The notes under the pieces are model-generated. The model saw nothing but the letters and a program-made list of their open reading frames with translations, ran no database searches and was not told the origin of the DNA. From positions 1-6,542 of the forward strand of contig JAQTUY010000091.1 in the NCBI GenBank assembly GCA_028707105.1: DNA of 6,542 bases. Reading direction: 5' to 3'. The first letter of the stretch is position 1, and the number at the start of each line of letters is the position of its first letter. Positions 1 to 6,528 of this stretch are shown piece after piece. This stretch comes from Candidatus Omnitrophota bacterium (GTDB taxonomy: Bacteria > Omnitrophota > Koll11 > Gygaellales > JAQTUY01). The position numbers and the translations under genes were made by a program.

Positions 1-920
1 GCCATGAACTTGCTTCCCGGTATATTTTTCAGGTATTGCTTGATCTCGGCGATCCTTTCGTTCATTTCGATAAGGTTATGGTATTCGTTGGTTTTGTCAC
101 GGTTGACTACCGCGATCGAGATGCTCATCAGCGAGATCTTTTTCATTTTATGGGTCCTGTCCCTGGCCAGCACAAAGCCCTGTTTGCGGTCCTGGGATGA
201 GTAATGAAAAGGTATGATCTTATCGAATGCGAGTATGAAATTGTGGCAGATATCTTTATATGCTTGCGGCGTGGTGATAAAGACAAAATCGTCTCCCCCG
301 ATGTGGCCGATGAAATCCGAGCTGTTGCCGAATTTTTTTATGATCGTATATAGGGTATAGGCGGTCTGCATTATTATCCTGTCGCCTTTTAAATAGCCGT
401 AGCTGTCGTTAAAGTATTTAAAATTATCTATATCCAGGTAGCCGAATGAGAAAGCCGCGCTGTTCTTCATCCGCTCTTTGAGTACCTCTTCGATGATTCT
501 TCCTCCGGGAAGCCCCGTAAGGGGACTGGCGTAAAAACTGTATTGGGACCTGCGGATGGCCATTTCGATCCGCGCCCTCAGGTCCAGGGGATCGGGAGGC
601 TTTATCAGGTAATCGTCTACTCCCTGTTTAAGGTTTAAGAGCTGCATTCTTAGCTGTCTTTTATCGATCAGGGTGATCACCGGAATAAAGGCGGTGATAA
701 AATCGTCCTTGATCAGGGTGCAGACTTCAAGATTGGCTTTGTTGGCGGAATGCACGTCGACTACGATGACGTCGGGGGAGATCTTTTTTATCTGGGTTAT
801 ATCGCGGACCGCGGTGTCTAATACGTGGACTTTGTATCCCCATCCGGTAAAGCAGATATTCAGGACTTTGCTTAAGTTCTTTTCGGAGGATATGATCAGG
901 ATCTTTTTCGCTTTTTCCAT
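1..920 (-). CDS. Response regulator receiver-GGDEF protein (putative diguanylate cyclase), 3' end outside window
   Basis: This is a cytoplasmic signalling protein with a receiver domain (about residues 1-120) followed by a GGDEF domain (about 135-303). 306 codons are visible, and only a few C-terminal residues should be missing. The receiver keeps the phospho-acceptor Asp55 (VIVVD), Thr83 and Lys107 (YLIKPP), but the acidic pair after strand 1 is Ser11-Ser12 (KILIISSEKN). The GGDEF part shows LTGLPGG (134-140), YLDIDNF (161-167), Asn171, Asp180 and the signature GGDDF (208-212). The I-site arginine position is Asn199. Active GGDEF enzymes join two GTP into cyclic di-GMP, but activity here is uncertain because of these substitutions. 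No membrane segment or signal peptide is seen. The ATG at 920-918 lies 2 bases after the folE stop with a Shine-Dalgarno sequence in the folE end, so translation is probably coupled. The gene family is secure; the output is inference. Confidence 0.9.
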   Translation of the reverse strand, partial: MEKAKKILIISSEKNLSKVLNICFTGWGYKVHVLDTAVRDITQIKKISPDVIVVDVHSANKANLEVCTLIKDDFITAFIPVITLIDKRQLRMQLLNLKQGVDDYLIKPPDPLDLRARIEMAIRRSQYSFYASPLTGLPGGRIIEEVLKERMKNSAAFSFGYLDIDNFKYFNDSYGYLKGDRIIMQTAYTLYTIIKKFGNSSDFIGHIGGDDFVFITTPQAYKDICHNFILAFDKIIPFHYSSQDRKQGFVLARDRTHKMKKISLMSISIAVVNRDKTNEYHNLIEMNERIAEIKQYLKNIPGSKFM

Positions 921-922
921 GT

Positions 923-1480
923 TTATCCCTTGATCAGGGCCAGTGTCTCCGCGCGCGTTTTTTCGTTTTTCTTAAAAACTCCCCTGACCACCGATGTAAT
1001 GGTGAGCGTTCCGGGTTTTTTTACTCCCCTGAAAGACATGCACATGTGTTCGGCTTCCAGGACCACCATGCATCCCTGGGGCCTGAGTTTTGTCATAATT
1101 ATCTCGGCGATCTGCGTCGTGAGCCTTTCCTGTATCTGGGGCCTGCGGGAAAGGACATCGACCACCCGGGCGAGCTTGCTTAATCCGGTAACCCTGCCCT
1201 GGGCCGGTATATAAGCCACGTGCGCCCTGCCGGTAAACGGCAGCAGGTGGTGTTCGCAGGTACTGTATAAGGGGATATTCTTGAGCAGGATTATCTCGTC
1301 GTGTTTCTGGTCTAATATGACCTCCAGCTCTTTTTGAGGGTTTTTACCTATGCCCGAGAAGATCTCTTCATACATCTCGGCTACGCGTTTAGGGGTCTGG
1401 AGGAGGTCTTCCCTGCGGGGGTCTTCTCCTATCGCCTCCAGGATATCCTTAACAGCTCTTTCGATCTTTTTCTTGTTCAT
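923..1480 (-). CDS. folE: GTP cyclohydrolase I (FolE)
   Basis: FolE catalyses the hydrolysis and rearrangement of GTP to 7,8-dihydroneopterin triphosphate, the first step of tetrahydrofolate synthesis. It acts in the cytoplasm as a zinc-dependent homodecamer in known members. The 185-residue product has the normal length of the short bacterial form. Zinc ligands are visible as Cys75 and His78 in [10 protein letters not shown] and Cys147 in EHMCM; His77 and His145 match the catalytic histidines. Further family motifs are TPKRVAEM (29-36), [16 protein letters not shown] (90-105), RPQIQERLT (113-121) and RGVKKPG (151-157). The start is supported by AAGGAG 4 bases upstream. The gene lies 25 bases after mnmE and 2 bases before the receiver-GGDEF gene. 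With folC two genes upstream, it gives the operon two folate-synthesis steps. Type IA is clear, since a type IB (FolE2) enzyme would not share these motifs. Confidence 0.97.
   Translation of the reverse strand: MNKKKIERAVKDILEAIGEDPRREDLLQTPKRVAEMYEEIFSGIGKNPQKELEVILDQKHDEIILLKNIPLYSTCEHHLLPFTGRAHVAYIPAQGRVTGLSKLARVVDVLSRRPQIQERLTTQIAEIIMTKLRPQGCMVVLEAEHMCMSFRGVKKPGTLTITSVVRGVFKKNEKTRAETLALIKG
926..931 (-). promoter_or_regulatory. Ribosome binding site AAGGGA for the receiver-GGDEF gene
   Basis: AAGGGA lies 5 bases before the ATG at 920-918. It is made from the last codons of folE (Lys-Gly) and its stop, so it fixes the start and ties translation of this gene to folE. Confidence 0.6.
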
Positions 1481-1484
1481 TATG

Positions 1485-1490
1485 CTCCTT
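1485..1490 (-). promoter_or_regulatory. Ribosome binding site AAGGAG for folE
   Basis: AAGGAG sits 4 bases upstream of the folE ATG in the 25-base mnmE-folE gap. It is the strongest Shine-Dalgarno sequence in the window and supports the chosen start. Confidence 0.7.
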
Positions 1491-1505
1491 GAGTTACGGC
1501 TTCAT

Positions 1506-2891
1506 TTACTTGCCAATGCAGAACTCGCTGAATATTTTATTTAGCAGTTCCTGCGAGAATCTCTTACCCAATATTTCATCCAGGCCGGTCAACGCGCTTT
1601 TTATGTCTTCGGCCACGCATTCCGCGGTGAGTCCATTATCTAACGAATTTATCGCCTGCGCAATAAGTTTTTGCGCTTCTTTTATGGCGTGGATCTGCCT
1701 GGAATTAGCGGTTAGCACCGAGTCGCTTCCGATGATCCTGCCCTGCAGCACAAGCTGGGCTATCTTGTCTTCAAGCAGGTTTATATTTCTATTTTTTTTT
1801 GCCGAAATATCAAGTGTGTGGCGGAACTTACCCAGGATAAGTTTTCGATTAACCTTTAAAGGAAGGTCTGTTTTATTTATAACCGCAATGGTCACTTTAC
1901 TTCTTACCTTTTTCATCAGAGCTTTATCTTCAGATGAGATCTTTTTGCTGCCGTCAAAGAGCAGGATGATCAGGTCGGCCGTTTCGATATACTTCCTGGA
2001 GCGTCGGACGGCTTTTTTCTCGATCAAGTCCCGGGGTTCGATTATGCCCGCGGTATCGACGATCCTGACCGGGATCCCTTTTATATCGAGGATCTCTTCG
2101 ATAGTGTCGCGGGTCGTCCCGGCGATTGGCGTGACGATCGAGCGTTCGGTTTTTAAAAGGGCGTTTAATAAGGAAGATTTTCCGACATTGGCCCTGCCGC
2201 AGATGACCGTTTTTATGCCGTCGCGCAGGACCCTGCCGAACCGGGAATCTTCGATCATTAATTTGAGGCTGTTGTTGGCGCTGTCCAGGAGCAGGCGGGT
2301 TTGTTTGTGATCGGGAGGCGTTATATCTTCTTCGGGAAAATCAATATTCGCCTCAAGGACTGCAAGCGCCTCAAGAAGGCCCTTACGGATACCGTTGATC
2401 CTCGCGGAGATGGCGCCTTTGAGCTGGTTAAGCCCGGCCCTGAGCGCGGAGTCGGTCTTAGCCTGGATGATGTCTAATACCGCTTCAGCCTGCGAGAGGT
2501 CAAGCCGGCCGTTTAAGAAAGCGCGCATCGTGAATTCGCCCGGCTCGGCCAGGCGGCAGCCGTTCTCCAGGACCCGGTCCAGCACTGCCCGCAGGGAAAC
2601 GATACCGCCATGGCAGTTTATCTCCACGATATCTTCTTTGGTGTAAGAACGCGGCGCGCGCATCACCGTCAGGATGACCTCATCGATGATCCCCTGGCCC
2701 GGCTTAGTTATGTGCCCGTAGTGCAGGGTATGTGTCTTGGCCGTTGACGGCTTGGGCCCTTTTTTAGGGGCGAAGATCTTGTCGGCGAGCGGCAGGGCGT
2801 CCTTCCCGCTTATCCTGATTATGCCTATGCCTGATTCTCCCGGCGGTGTCGAGATCGCGGCGATGGTGTCGCCGGTATTATATCCTCTCAT
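1506..2891 (-). CDS. mnmE: tRNA uridine-5-carboxymethylaminomethyl modification GTPase MnmE
   Basis: MnmE works with MnmG to place a (carboxymethyl)aminomethyl group on wobble uridine 34 of certain tRNAs, using a folate one-carbon donor and GTP hydrolysis. The 461-residue length is typical. The N-terminal folate-binding domain (about 1-120) shows INCHGG (91-96) and GEFTMRAFLNGR (118-129). The helical domain opens with LDLSQAEAVLDII (130-142). The G domain (about 222-380) has the P-loop GRANVGKSS (232-240), GTTRDT (258-263), DTAG (279-282), NKTD (339-342) and SAK (363-365). The protein ends in FCIGK (457-461), whose cysteine is the family's catalytic residue. Its ATG overlaps the folC stop in an ATGA arrangement, with AGGAG 9 bases before it inside folC. 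The partner gene mnmG is not in this window. An A9 run encodes Lys365-Lys366-Asn367 next to the SAK motif. Confidence 0.97.
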   Translation of the reverse strand: MRGYNTGDTIAAISTPPGESGIGIIRISGKDALPLADKIFAPKKGPKPSTAKTHTLHYGHITKPGQGIIDEVILTVMRAPRSYTKEDIVEINCHGGIVSLRAVLDRVLENGCRLAEPGEFTMRAFLNGRLDLSQAEAVLDIIQAKTDSALRAGLNQLKGAISARINGIRKGLLEALAVLEANIDFPEEDITPPDHKQTRLLLDSANNSLKLMIEDSRFGRVLRDGIKTVICGRANVGKSSLLNALLKTERSIVTPIAGTTRDTIEEILDIKGIPVRIVDTAGIIEPRDLIEKKAVRRSRKYIETADLIILLFDGSKKISSEDKALMKKVRSKVTIAVINKTDLPLKVNRKLILGKFRHTLDISAKKNRNINLLEDKIAQLVLQGRIIGSDSVLTANSRQIHAIKEAQKLIAQAINSLDNGLTAECVAEDIKSALTGLDEILGKRFSQELLNKIFSEFCIGK

Positions 2892-4228
2892 TTTCTGAAT
2901 TCTCCTAGAATAAATAGCGAGCCTGTAACCAGGATCAGGTCTTGACCGGAGGCGATGCTTAGAGATAATTTTTTAGCCTCTTTCAGGTTTTTTGTCAGGT
3001 ACGCTTCTTTGCCGTTAAAGTACGGGATCAGGTCCGTGGGCGAAGCGGCGCGGGGATTATCGGCGCAGGTCAAGATGACTTTATCGGCAAGCGGTTTTAA
3101 CTCCGAGCAGACGCCCCGGATGTCTTTATCGCTGGAAATGCCCAGCACCAGGATAAGCCGGTTATAATGAAAGTTCTCTTTTAGGGTTTCTTTCAATGTC
3201 TTGGCGGAGGCGCGGTTCTGGGCGCCGTCTACCAGGATCAGGGGGTCCTTTGATACTACTTCACATCGTCCGGGCCAAAGCGTATTTGCCAGCCCCTTGC
3301 GGATAGCGGCTTTTTTTATGTTTATTCCGTAGAGGTTCAGCGTTTCTATCGTCCCTGCCGCGACCGCGGCATTGATAAGCTGATGGCCGCCGATCAGGCT
3401 GATCTCGAGGTTCTTATATTTGTTGAATATTCCTTCTATGTCCGCTCTTTTATTTTTCTTCGCGCAGCGGATGTCTTTTCCTACTTCATACAACCTGGCT
3501 TTTTTTTCGTTACATCTTTTTTTGATGCTTTCCCGCGCCTCCTTTGCCTGCGGCGCCGAGATGACTATGGGAGCCCTGCCGCCTGCTATCGATGATTTGA
3601 TGATACCGGCTTTTTCCCCCGCTATTTCCTTTAGGGTATTGCCGAGTTTCTGAGTATGTTCGTAGCTTATCGGGGTTATGGCGCAGACCAGCGGATCAAC
3701 GGTATTGGTCGCGTCAAGCCTGCCTCCTAGCCCCGTCTCTATGACCGCAAAGTCTACTTTTTTTTCTTTAAAATAAGTAAATGCCAGCGCTGTATATACC
3801 TCAAAGAATGATAAGGGTCCGTAAAGTGATCTTTTATTGTAGCTTTCTATCGTTTTTTGCAGCTTTTTTACTAAACAGGTAAGTTCATTTTTCGAGATCA
3901 TACCTTCGAATTCCGGGTGAGGGTTATTTATTTTGCGGATTCCCCGCAAGATACGGATCCTTTCCCGGAAGTCCGAAAGGTGCGGCGAAGTATAAAGCCC
4001 GACTTTATAGCCGGCGTATTTTAAAATATAAGCGATAAAGGCGCAGGTTGAGCCTTTGCCTTTTGTTCCGGCAATATGGATGCTTTTTAGCGCTTCCTGG
4101 GGGTTTCCGAGGAGGGCGAGAAAATCCCGGATACGTTCGAGCTTTAAAGATTCCTTGTAAGAATATTCAGGGATCTTTTCGTAGTTGATGAGAGAATTTA
4201 AGTATTTTAACGCTTGAGGGTAGGTCAT
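2888..4228 (-). CDS. folC: Dihydrofolate synthase / folylpolyglutamate synthase (FolC)
   Basis: FolC is a cytoplasmic Mur-ligase-family enzyme. It uses ATP to join glutamate to dihydropteroate and/or to extend the glutamate tail of reduced folates. At 446 residues it is full length. The N-terminal ATPase domain has the P-loop GTKGKGS (54-60), TSPHL (80-84), FFEVYTALAF (141-150), ETGLGGRLDATN (164-175) and EHTQKLG (190-196). GGHQLINAA (280-288) and WPGR (318-321) precede the C-terminal domain, which has DGAQN (334-338) where most relatives have DGAHN, and LVTGSLF (433-439). The start MTYPQALKYL matches the usual FolC beginning, although only a weak GGAT-type Shine-Dalgarno precedes it. The gene lies 23 bases after purH and overlaps mnmE by 4 bases. 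Sequence alone does not show whether it has both activities, but a single folC beside folE suggests the bifunctional form. Confidence 0.95.
   Translation of the reverse strand: MTYPQALKYLNSLINYEKIPEYSYKESLKLERIRDFLALLGNPQEALKSIHIAGTKGKGSTCAFIAYILKYAGYKVGLYTSPHLSDFRERIRILRGIRKINNPHPEFEGMISKNELTCLVKKLQKTIESYNKRSLYGPLSFFEVYTALAFTYFKEKKVDFAVIETGLGGRLDATNTVDPLVCAITPISYEHTQKLGNTLKEIAGEKAGIIKSSIAGGRAPIVISAPQAKEARESIKKRCNEKKARLYEVGKDIRCAKKNKRADIEGIFNKYKNLEISLIGGHQLINAAVAAGTIETLNLYGINIKKAAIRKGLANTLWPGRCEVVSKDPLILVDGAQNRASAKTLKETLKENFHYNRLILVLGISSDKDIRGVCSELKPLADKVILTCADNPRAASPTDLIPYFNGKEAYLTKNLKEAKKLSLSIASGQDLILVTGSLFILGEFRK
2901..2905 (-). promoter_or_regulatory. Ribosome binding site AGGAG for mnmE, inside the folC 3' end
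   Basis: AGGAG lies 9 bases before the mnmE ATG and within the last codons of folC (Gly-Glu region). Together with the ATGA stop/start overlap at 2888-2891 it supports translational coupling of mnmE to folC. Confidence 0.55.
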
Positions 4229-4251
4229 TACGGATCCGACGAGCTGATCTA

Positions 4252-5814
4252 TTAGTGCCTGAAGTGCCTGAGCCCGGTGAAAACCATCGAGATCTTGTGT
4301 TTATCGCAAGCCTTGATCACTTCTGCGTCCGATATTGAGCCTCCGGGTTGGATAATCGCTTTAACGCCGGCTTTAGCCGCTTGGGAAATAGAGTCTGCTT
4401 TTGGAAAAAACGCGTCCGAAGCTAAAACGGGATTTTTAGACAATTTGCCGGATTTTCTTTTGGCGATCATAACCGATTCCACGCGCGAAGTCTGGCCGGG
4501 GCCGATGCCGACAGTGCGGGTATCAACAGCCAGTACAATAGCATTGGATTTAACGTGTTTGACGATCTTCCAGGCGAAGAGCAGGCTCTCCAGTTCTTTT
4601 TTGGACGGCTTCTTTTTGGTTACGATCTTCAGGTCAGTGGTATTTATTGCCCCGGTATCCTTCTCTTGGACCAGCAGCCCGCCGCTGACGCGTTTAAATT
4701 CTATTTCCTTGATGACTTCATCTAAGCCCGGTAATTCCAGCAGGCGCAGGTTCTTTTTATTCTTGAACAACTCTTTAGCCTCTCCATCGAATGACGGAGC
4801 TATTATACATTCCATAAACCCGCTTTTGGCAATAAGCTTTGCGGTTTTTAGGTCTACCTTGCGGTTTAAAGCTATTATGCCTCCGAATGCCGATAAAGGG
4901 TCGCATTTTAAGGCATTGGCAAAGGCTTTATCCAGAGTTTTCTCTTGCGCCGCGCCGCAGGGATTATTGTGTTTGACGATGACCGCCGCGGGACTTTTAA
5001 ATTCCTGCGCTATCCCGACCGCGGCATTCAGGTCCAGGATGTTATTAAACGATAATTCTTTTCCCTGAAGTTGCCTTAAGTTTATAAGCCCCTTTTCTTT
5101 GCCTTTTTCCCTGTAAAATGCGGCTTTCTGATGCGGATTCTCGCCGTAACGCAATTCTTGTATTTTAGTAAAGTTCAGCGTCAAGTCTTGCGGAAATTCA
5201 GTTTTTCCTTCAGGCTGTCCCCGGAAATAGTTATTAAGGTAATTGTTGATTACGCCGTCGTAATGGCTGGTTAGCGCGAATACCTCAACGGCTAATTCCC
5301 TGAGCAGCCTATCCGGAAGCGCGCCGTTATTTTTTTTTAGCTCATCGATGATCTGAGGGTATCGCTTCGGGTTGCAGATGACCGCCACTGACTGGCTGTT
5401 CTTGGACGCGGAACGCAGCATTGAGGGGCCGCCGATATCTATGTTCTCAATAGCCTCTTCTATCTTAACCCCGGGTTTCTGGATGGTCTTTTCAAAAGGG
5501 TAAAGGTTTACCACTACCATATCGATAAGGCCGATACCGTGTTCTTTTAATTTCGCCATATGCTCAGGGTTATCCCGTAAGGCCAGAAGCCCGCCGTGGA
5601 TCTTGGGATGCAGGGTTTTTACCCTGCCGTCGAGCATTTCCGGAAAATTGGTATAATCGGAGACCTCGGTTACCGGGATCCCGTTTTCTCTCAAGGCTTT
5701 GGCGCTTCCTCCCGTAGAAAGGATCTCCACCCCGAATCCGCTTAGAACCTCGGCAAATTCTACGATCCCGGTCTTATCCGATACGCTTATCAATGCCCGT
5801 TTGACTTTGTTCAT
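4252..5814 (-). CDS. purH: Bifunctional AICAR formyltransferase / IMP cyclohydrolase (PurH)
   Basis: PurH performs the last two steps of de novo purine synthesis: it formylates AICAR with 10-formyl-THF and closes the ring to IMP. The 520-residue length is normal. The N-terminal IMP cyclohydrolase (MGS-like) domain (about 1-200) shows SVSDKTGI (10-17), STGGSAKAL (33-41), DGRVKTLHPKIHGG (62-75) with Lys66, NLYPF (103-107), and NIDIGGPSMLRSASKN (124-139) with Lys137. The formyltransferase domain shows LRYGENPHQ (221-229), KHNNPCG (281-287) with the catalytic Lys-His pair, DPLSAFGG (305-312), SDAFFPKADSI (466-476) and QPGGSISD (489-496). The protein ends in the family tail TGLRHFRH. Both active sites therefore look intact. 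The ATG lies 21 bases after the YchF-like gene with only a weak AAGG-type ribosome site. Dependence on 10-formyl-THF links it to the folate genes downstream. Confidence 0.98.
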   Translation of the reverse strand: MNKVKRALISVSDKTGIVEFAEVLSGFGVEILSTGGSAKALRENGIPVTEVSDYTNFPEMLDGRVKTLHPKIHGGLLALRDNPEHMAKLKEHGIGLIDMVVVNLYPFEKTIQKPGVKIEEAIENIDIGGPSMLRSASKNSQSVAVICNPKRYPQIIDELKKNNGALPDRLLRELAVEVFALTSHYDGVINNYLNNYFRGQPEGKTEFPQDLTLNFTKIQELRYGENPHQKAAFYREKGKEKGLINLRQLQGKELSFNNILDLNAAVGIAQEFKSPAAVIVKHNNPCGAAQEKTLDKAFANALKCDPLSAFGGIIALNRKVDLKTAKLIAKSGFMECIIAPSFDGEAKELFKNKKNLRLLELPGLDEVIKEIEFKRVSGGLLVQEKDTGAINTTDLKIVTKKKPSKKELESLLFAWKIVKHVKSNAIVLAVDTRTVGIGPGQTSRVESVMIAKRKSGKLSKNPVLASDAFFPKADSISQAAKAGVKAIIQPGGSISDAEVIKACDKHKISMVFTGLRHFRH

Positions 5815-5835
5815 CTACTCGCCTTTTTATGCGGA

Positions 5836-6528
5836 TTATACGCTGAACCTGAAATGCATTATATCGCCGTCTTTGACCGCGTACTCCTTATCTTCCAATC
5901 TTAAATACCCGGCGTTCTTCGCCTGGTTTTCTCCGCCCGCCTTGACCAGGTCCTCATAACCGATGACCTCAGCCTTGATGAAGCCGCGCTGGATATCCGA
6001 ATGTATGACTCCCGCCGCTTCGGAGGCGACGGCGCCTTTTTTTACCGGCCAGGCGCGCACTTCTTTTTCGCAAGCCGTAAGAAAAGCCATCATTCCCGCG
6101 TTGCTGTACGCATCTTTGATGATCTGCGGCAGGTCAGGCATGTTATTGGCGTCGATAATGGTAAGGGGTTTTATGGTGACGAGGTTGGAATTCAGCAGTA
6201 TTTTTTTCTCGTCTTCGCTAAGGGGGATCTCGCAAAGAAGGGTCTCCTTTTCCAGGGCATCTTTGCATTTGGTGAACAACTCCTTGGTCTCTTCCTTATA
6301 CATGCGCTGTTCGGTTATCTCAAGGTCGCCGATAACAAGGTCAAGCTTGGAGTTTTTTTCGCAGATGACCGCGTCCGCCTCTTTAAGGCGCGAAGCGTCG
6401 ATGAATTCTATCTGTATGGGGATAGTTTTCCTGGCGTGATAAATATCGGTAAGCTTATCCAGCCGTTCATCGGGCAGGTTTTTCTTGCCCTGGGGGAATT
6501 GATCAAGTCCTATAACCGCTATTTTCAT
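5836..6528 (-). CDS. Shortened YchF/Obg-like protein with intact TGS (DUF933) domain and no functional P-loop
   Basis: The C-terminal 85 or so residues (about 147-230) closely follow the YchF TGS/DUF933 domain: CEKEVRAW (153-160), AAGVIHSDIQRGFIKAE (171-187), LVKAGGE (194-200) and the end DGDIMHFRFSV (220-230). The N-terminal part is a reduced YchF G domain. After IAVIGL (3-8) the expected GxPNVGKS loop is replaced by DQFPQGKK. The chain then jumps to PDERLDKL (19-26), which in YchF lies some 30 residues further on. The DxAG switch is DAS, and the NxxE base-recognition region reads DANNMPD. At 230 residues it is about 130 shorter than the roughly 363-residue YchF. YchF is a ribosome-associated ATPase; nucleotide binding is doubtful here, so a TGS-mediated RNA or ribosome role is only inference. 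It lies 21 bases before purH. The reading frame stays open to the window edge, so a start further upstream cannot be excluded, but the ATG fits strand 1 of the fold. Confidence 0.85.
   Translation of the reverse strand: MKIAVIGLDQFPQGKKNLPDERLDKLTDIYHARKTIPIQIEFIDASRLKEADAVICEKNSKLDLVIGDLEITEQRMYKEETKELFTKCKDALEKETLLCEIPLSEDEKKILLNSNLVTIKPLTIIDANNMPDLPQIIKDAYSNAGMMAFLTACEKEVRAWPVKKGAVASEAAGVIHSDIQRGFIKAEVIGYEDLVKAGGENQAKNAGYLRLEDKEYAVKDGDIMHFRFSV

Noticed and set aside
673..933. Plus-strand open frame opposite the receiver domain
   Set aside because: The minus strand encodes a full receiver-GGDEF protein across this stretch; the plus-strand product has no recognisable features.
1489..2310. 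Long plus-strand open frame of 273 codons opposite mnmE
   Set aside because: It lies wholly antisense to mnmE, whose motifs are complete. The translation is rich in Ser/Arg/Phe with no recognisable family pattern, as expected of a shadow frame.
3500..3507. T8 runs in folC as plus-strand terminators
   Set aside because: No stable stem precedes them, and they are simply Lys codons of the minus-strand gene.
4229..4251. Short GATC...GATC inverted match in the purH-folC gap as a hairpin regulator
   Set aside because: The stem is only four base pairs with a nine-base loop and no T-run; this is chance level.
4277..5068. Plus-strand open frame of 263 codons opposite purH
   Set aside because: It is antisense to the formyltransferase domain of purH, with no family motif and no supporting ribosome site.
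5815..5835. T-rich gap between the YchF-like gene and purH as a terminator or promoter
   Set aside because: It is only 21 bases, with no GC-rich hairpin and no room for a -35/-10 pair outside the coding sequence.
5963..6439. Plus-strand open frame of 158 codons opposite the YchF-like gene
   Set aside because: It is a shadow of the minus-strand gene, whose TGS domain is clearly conserved.
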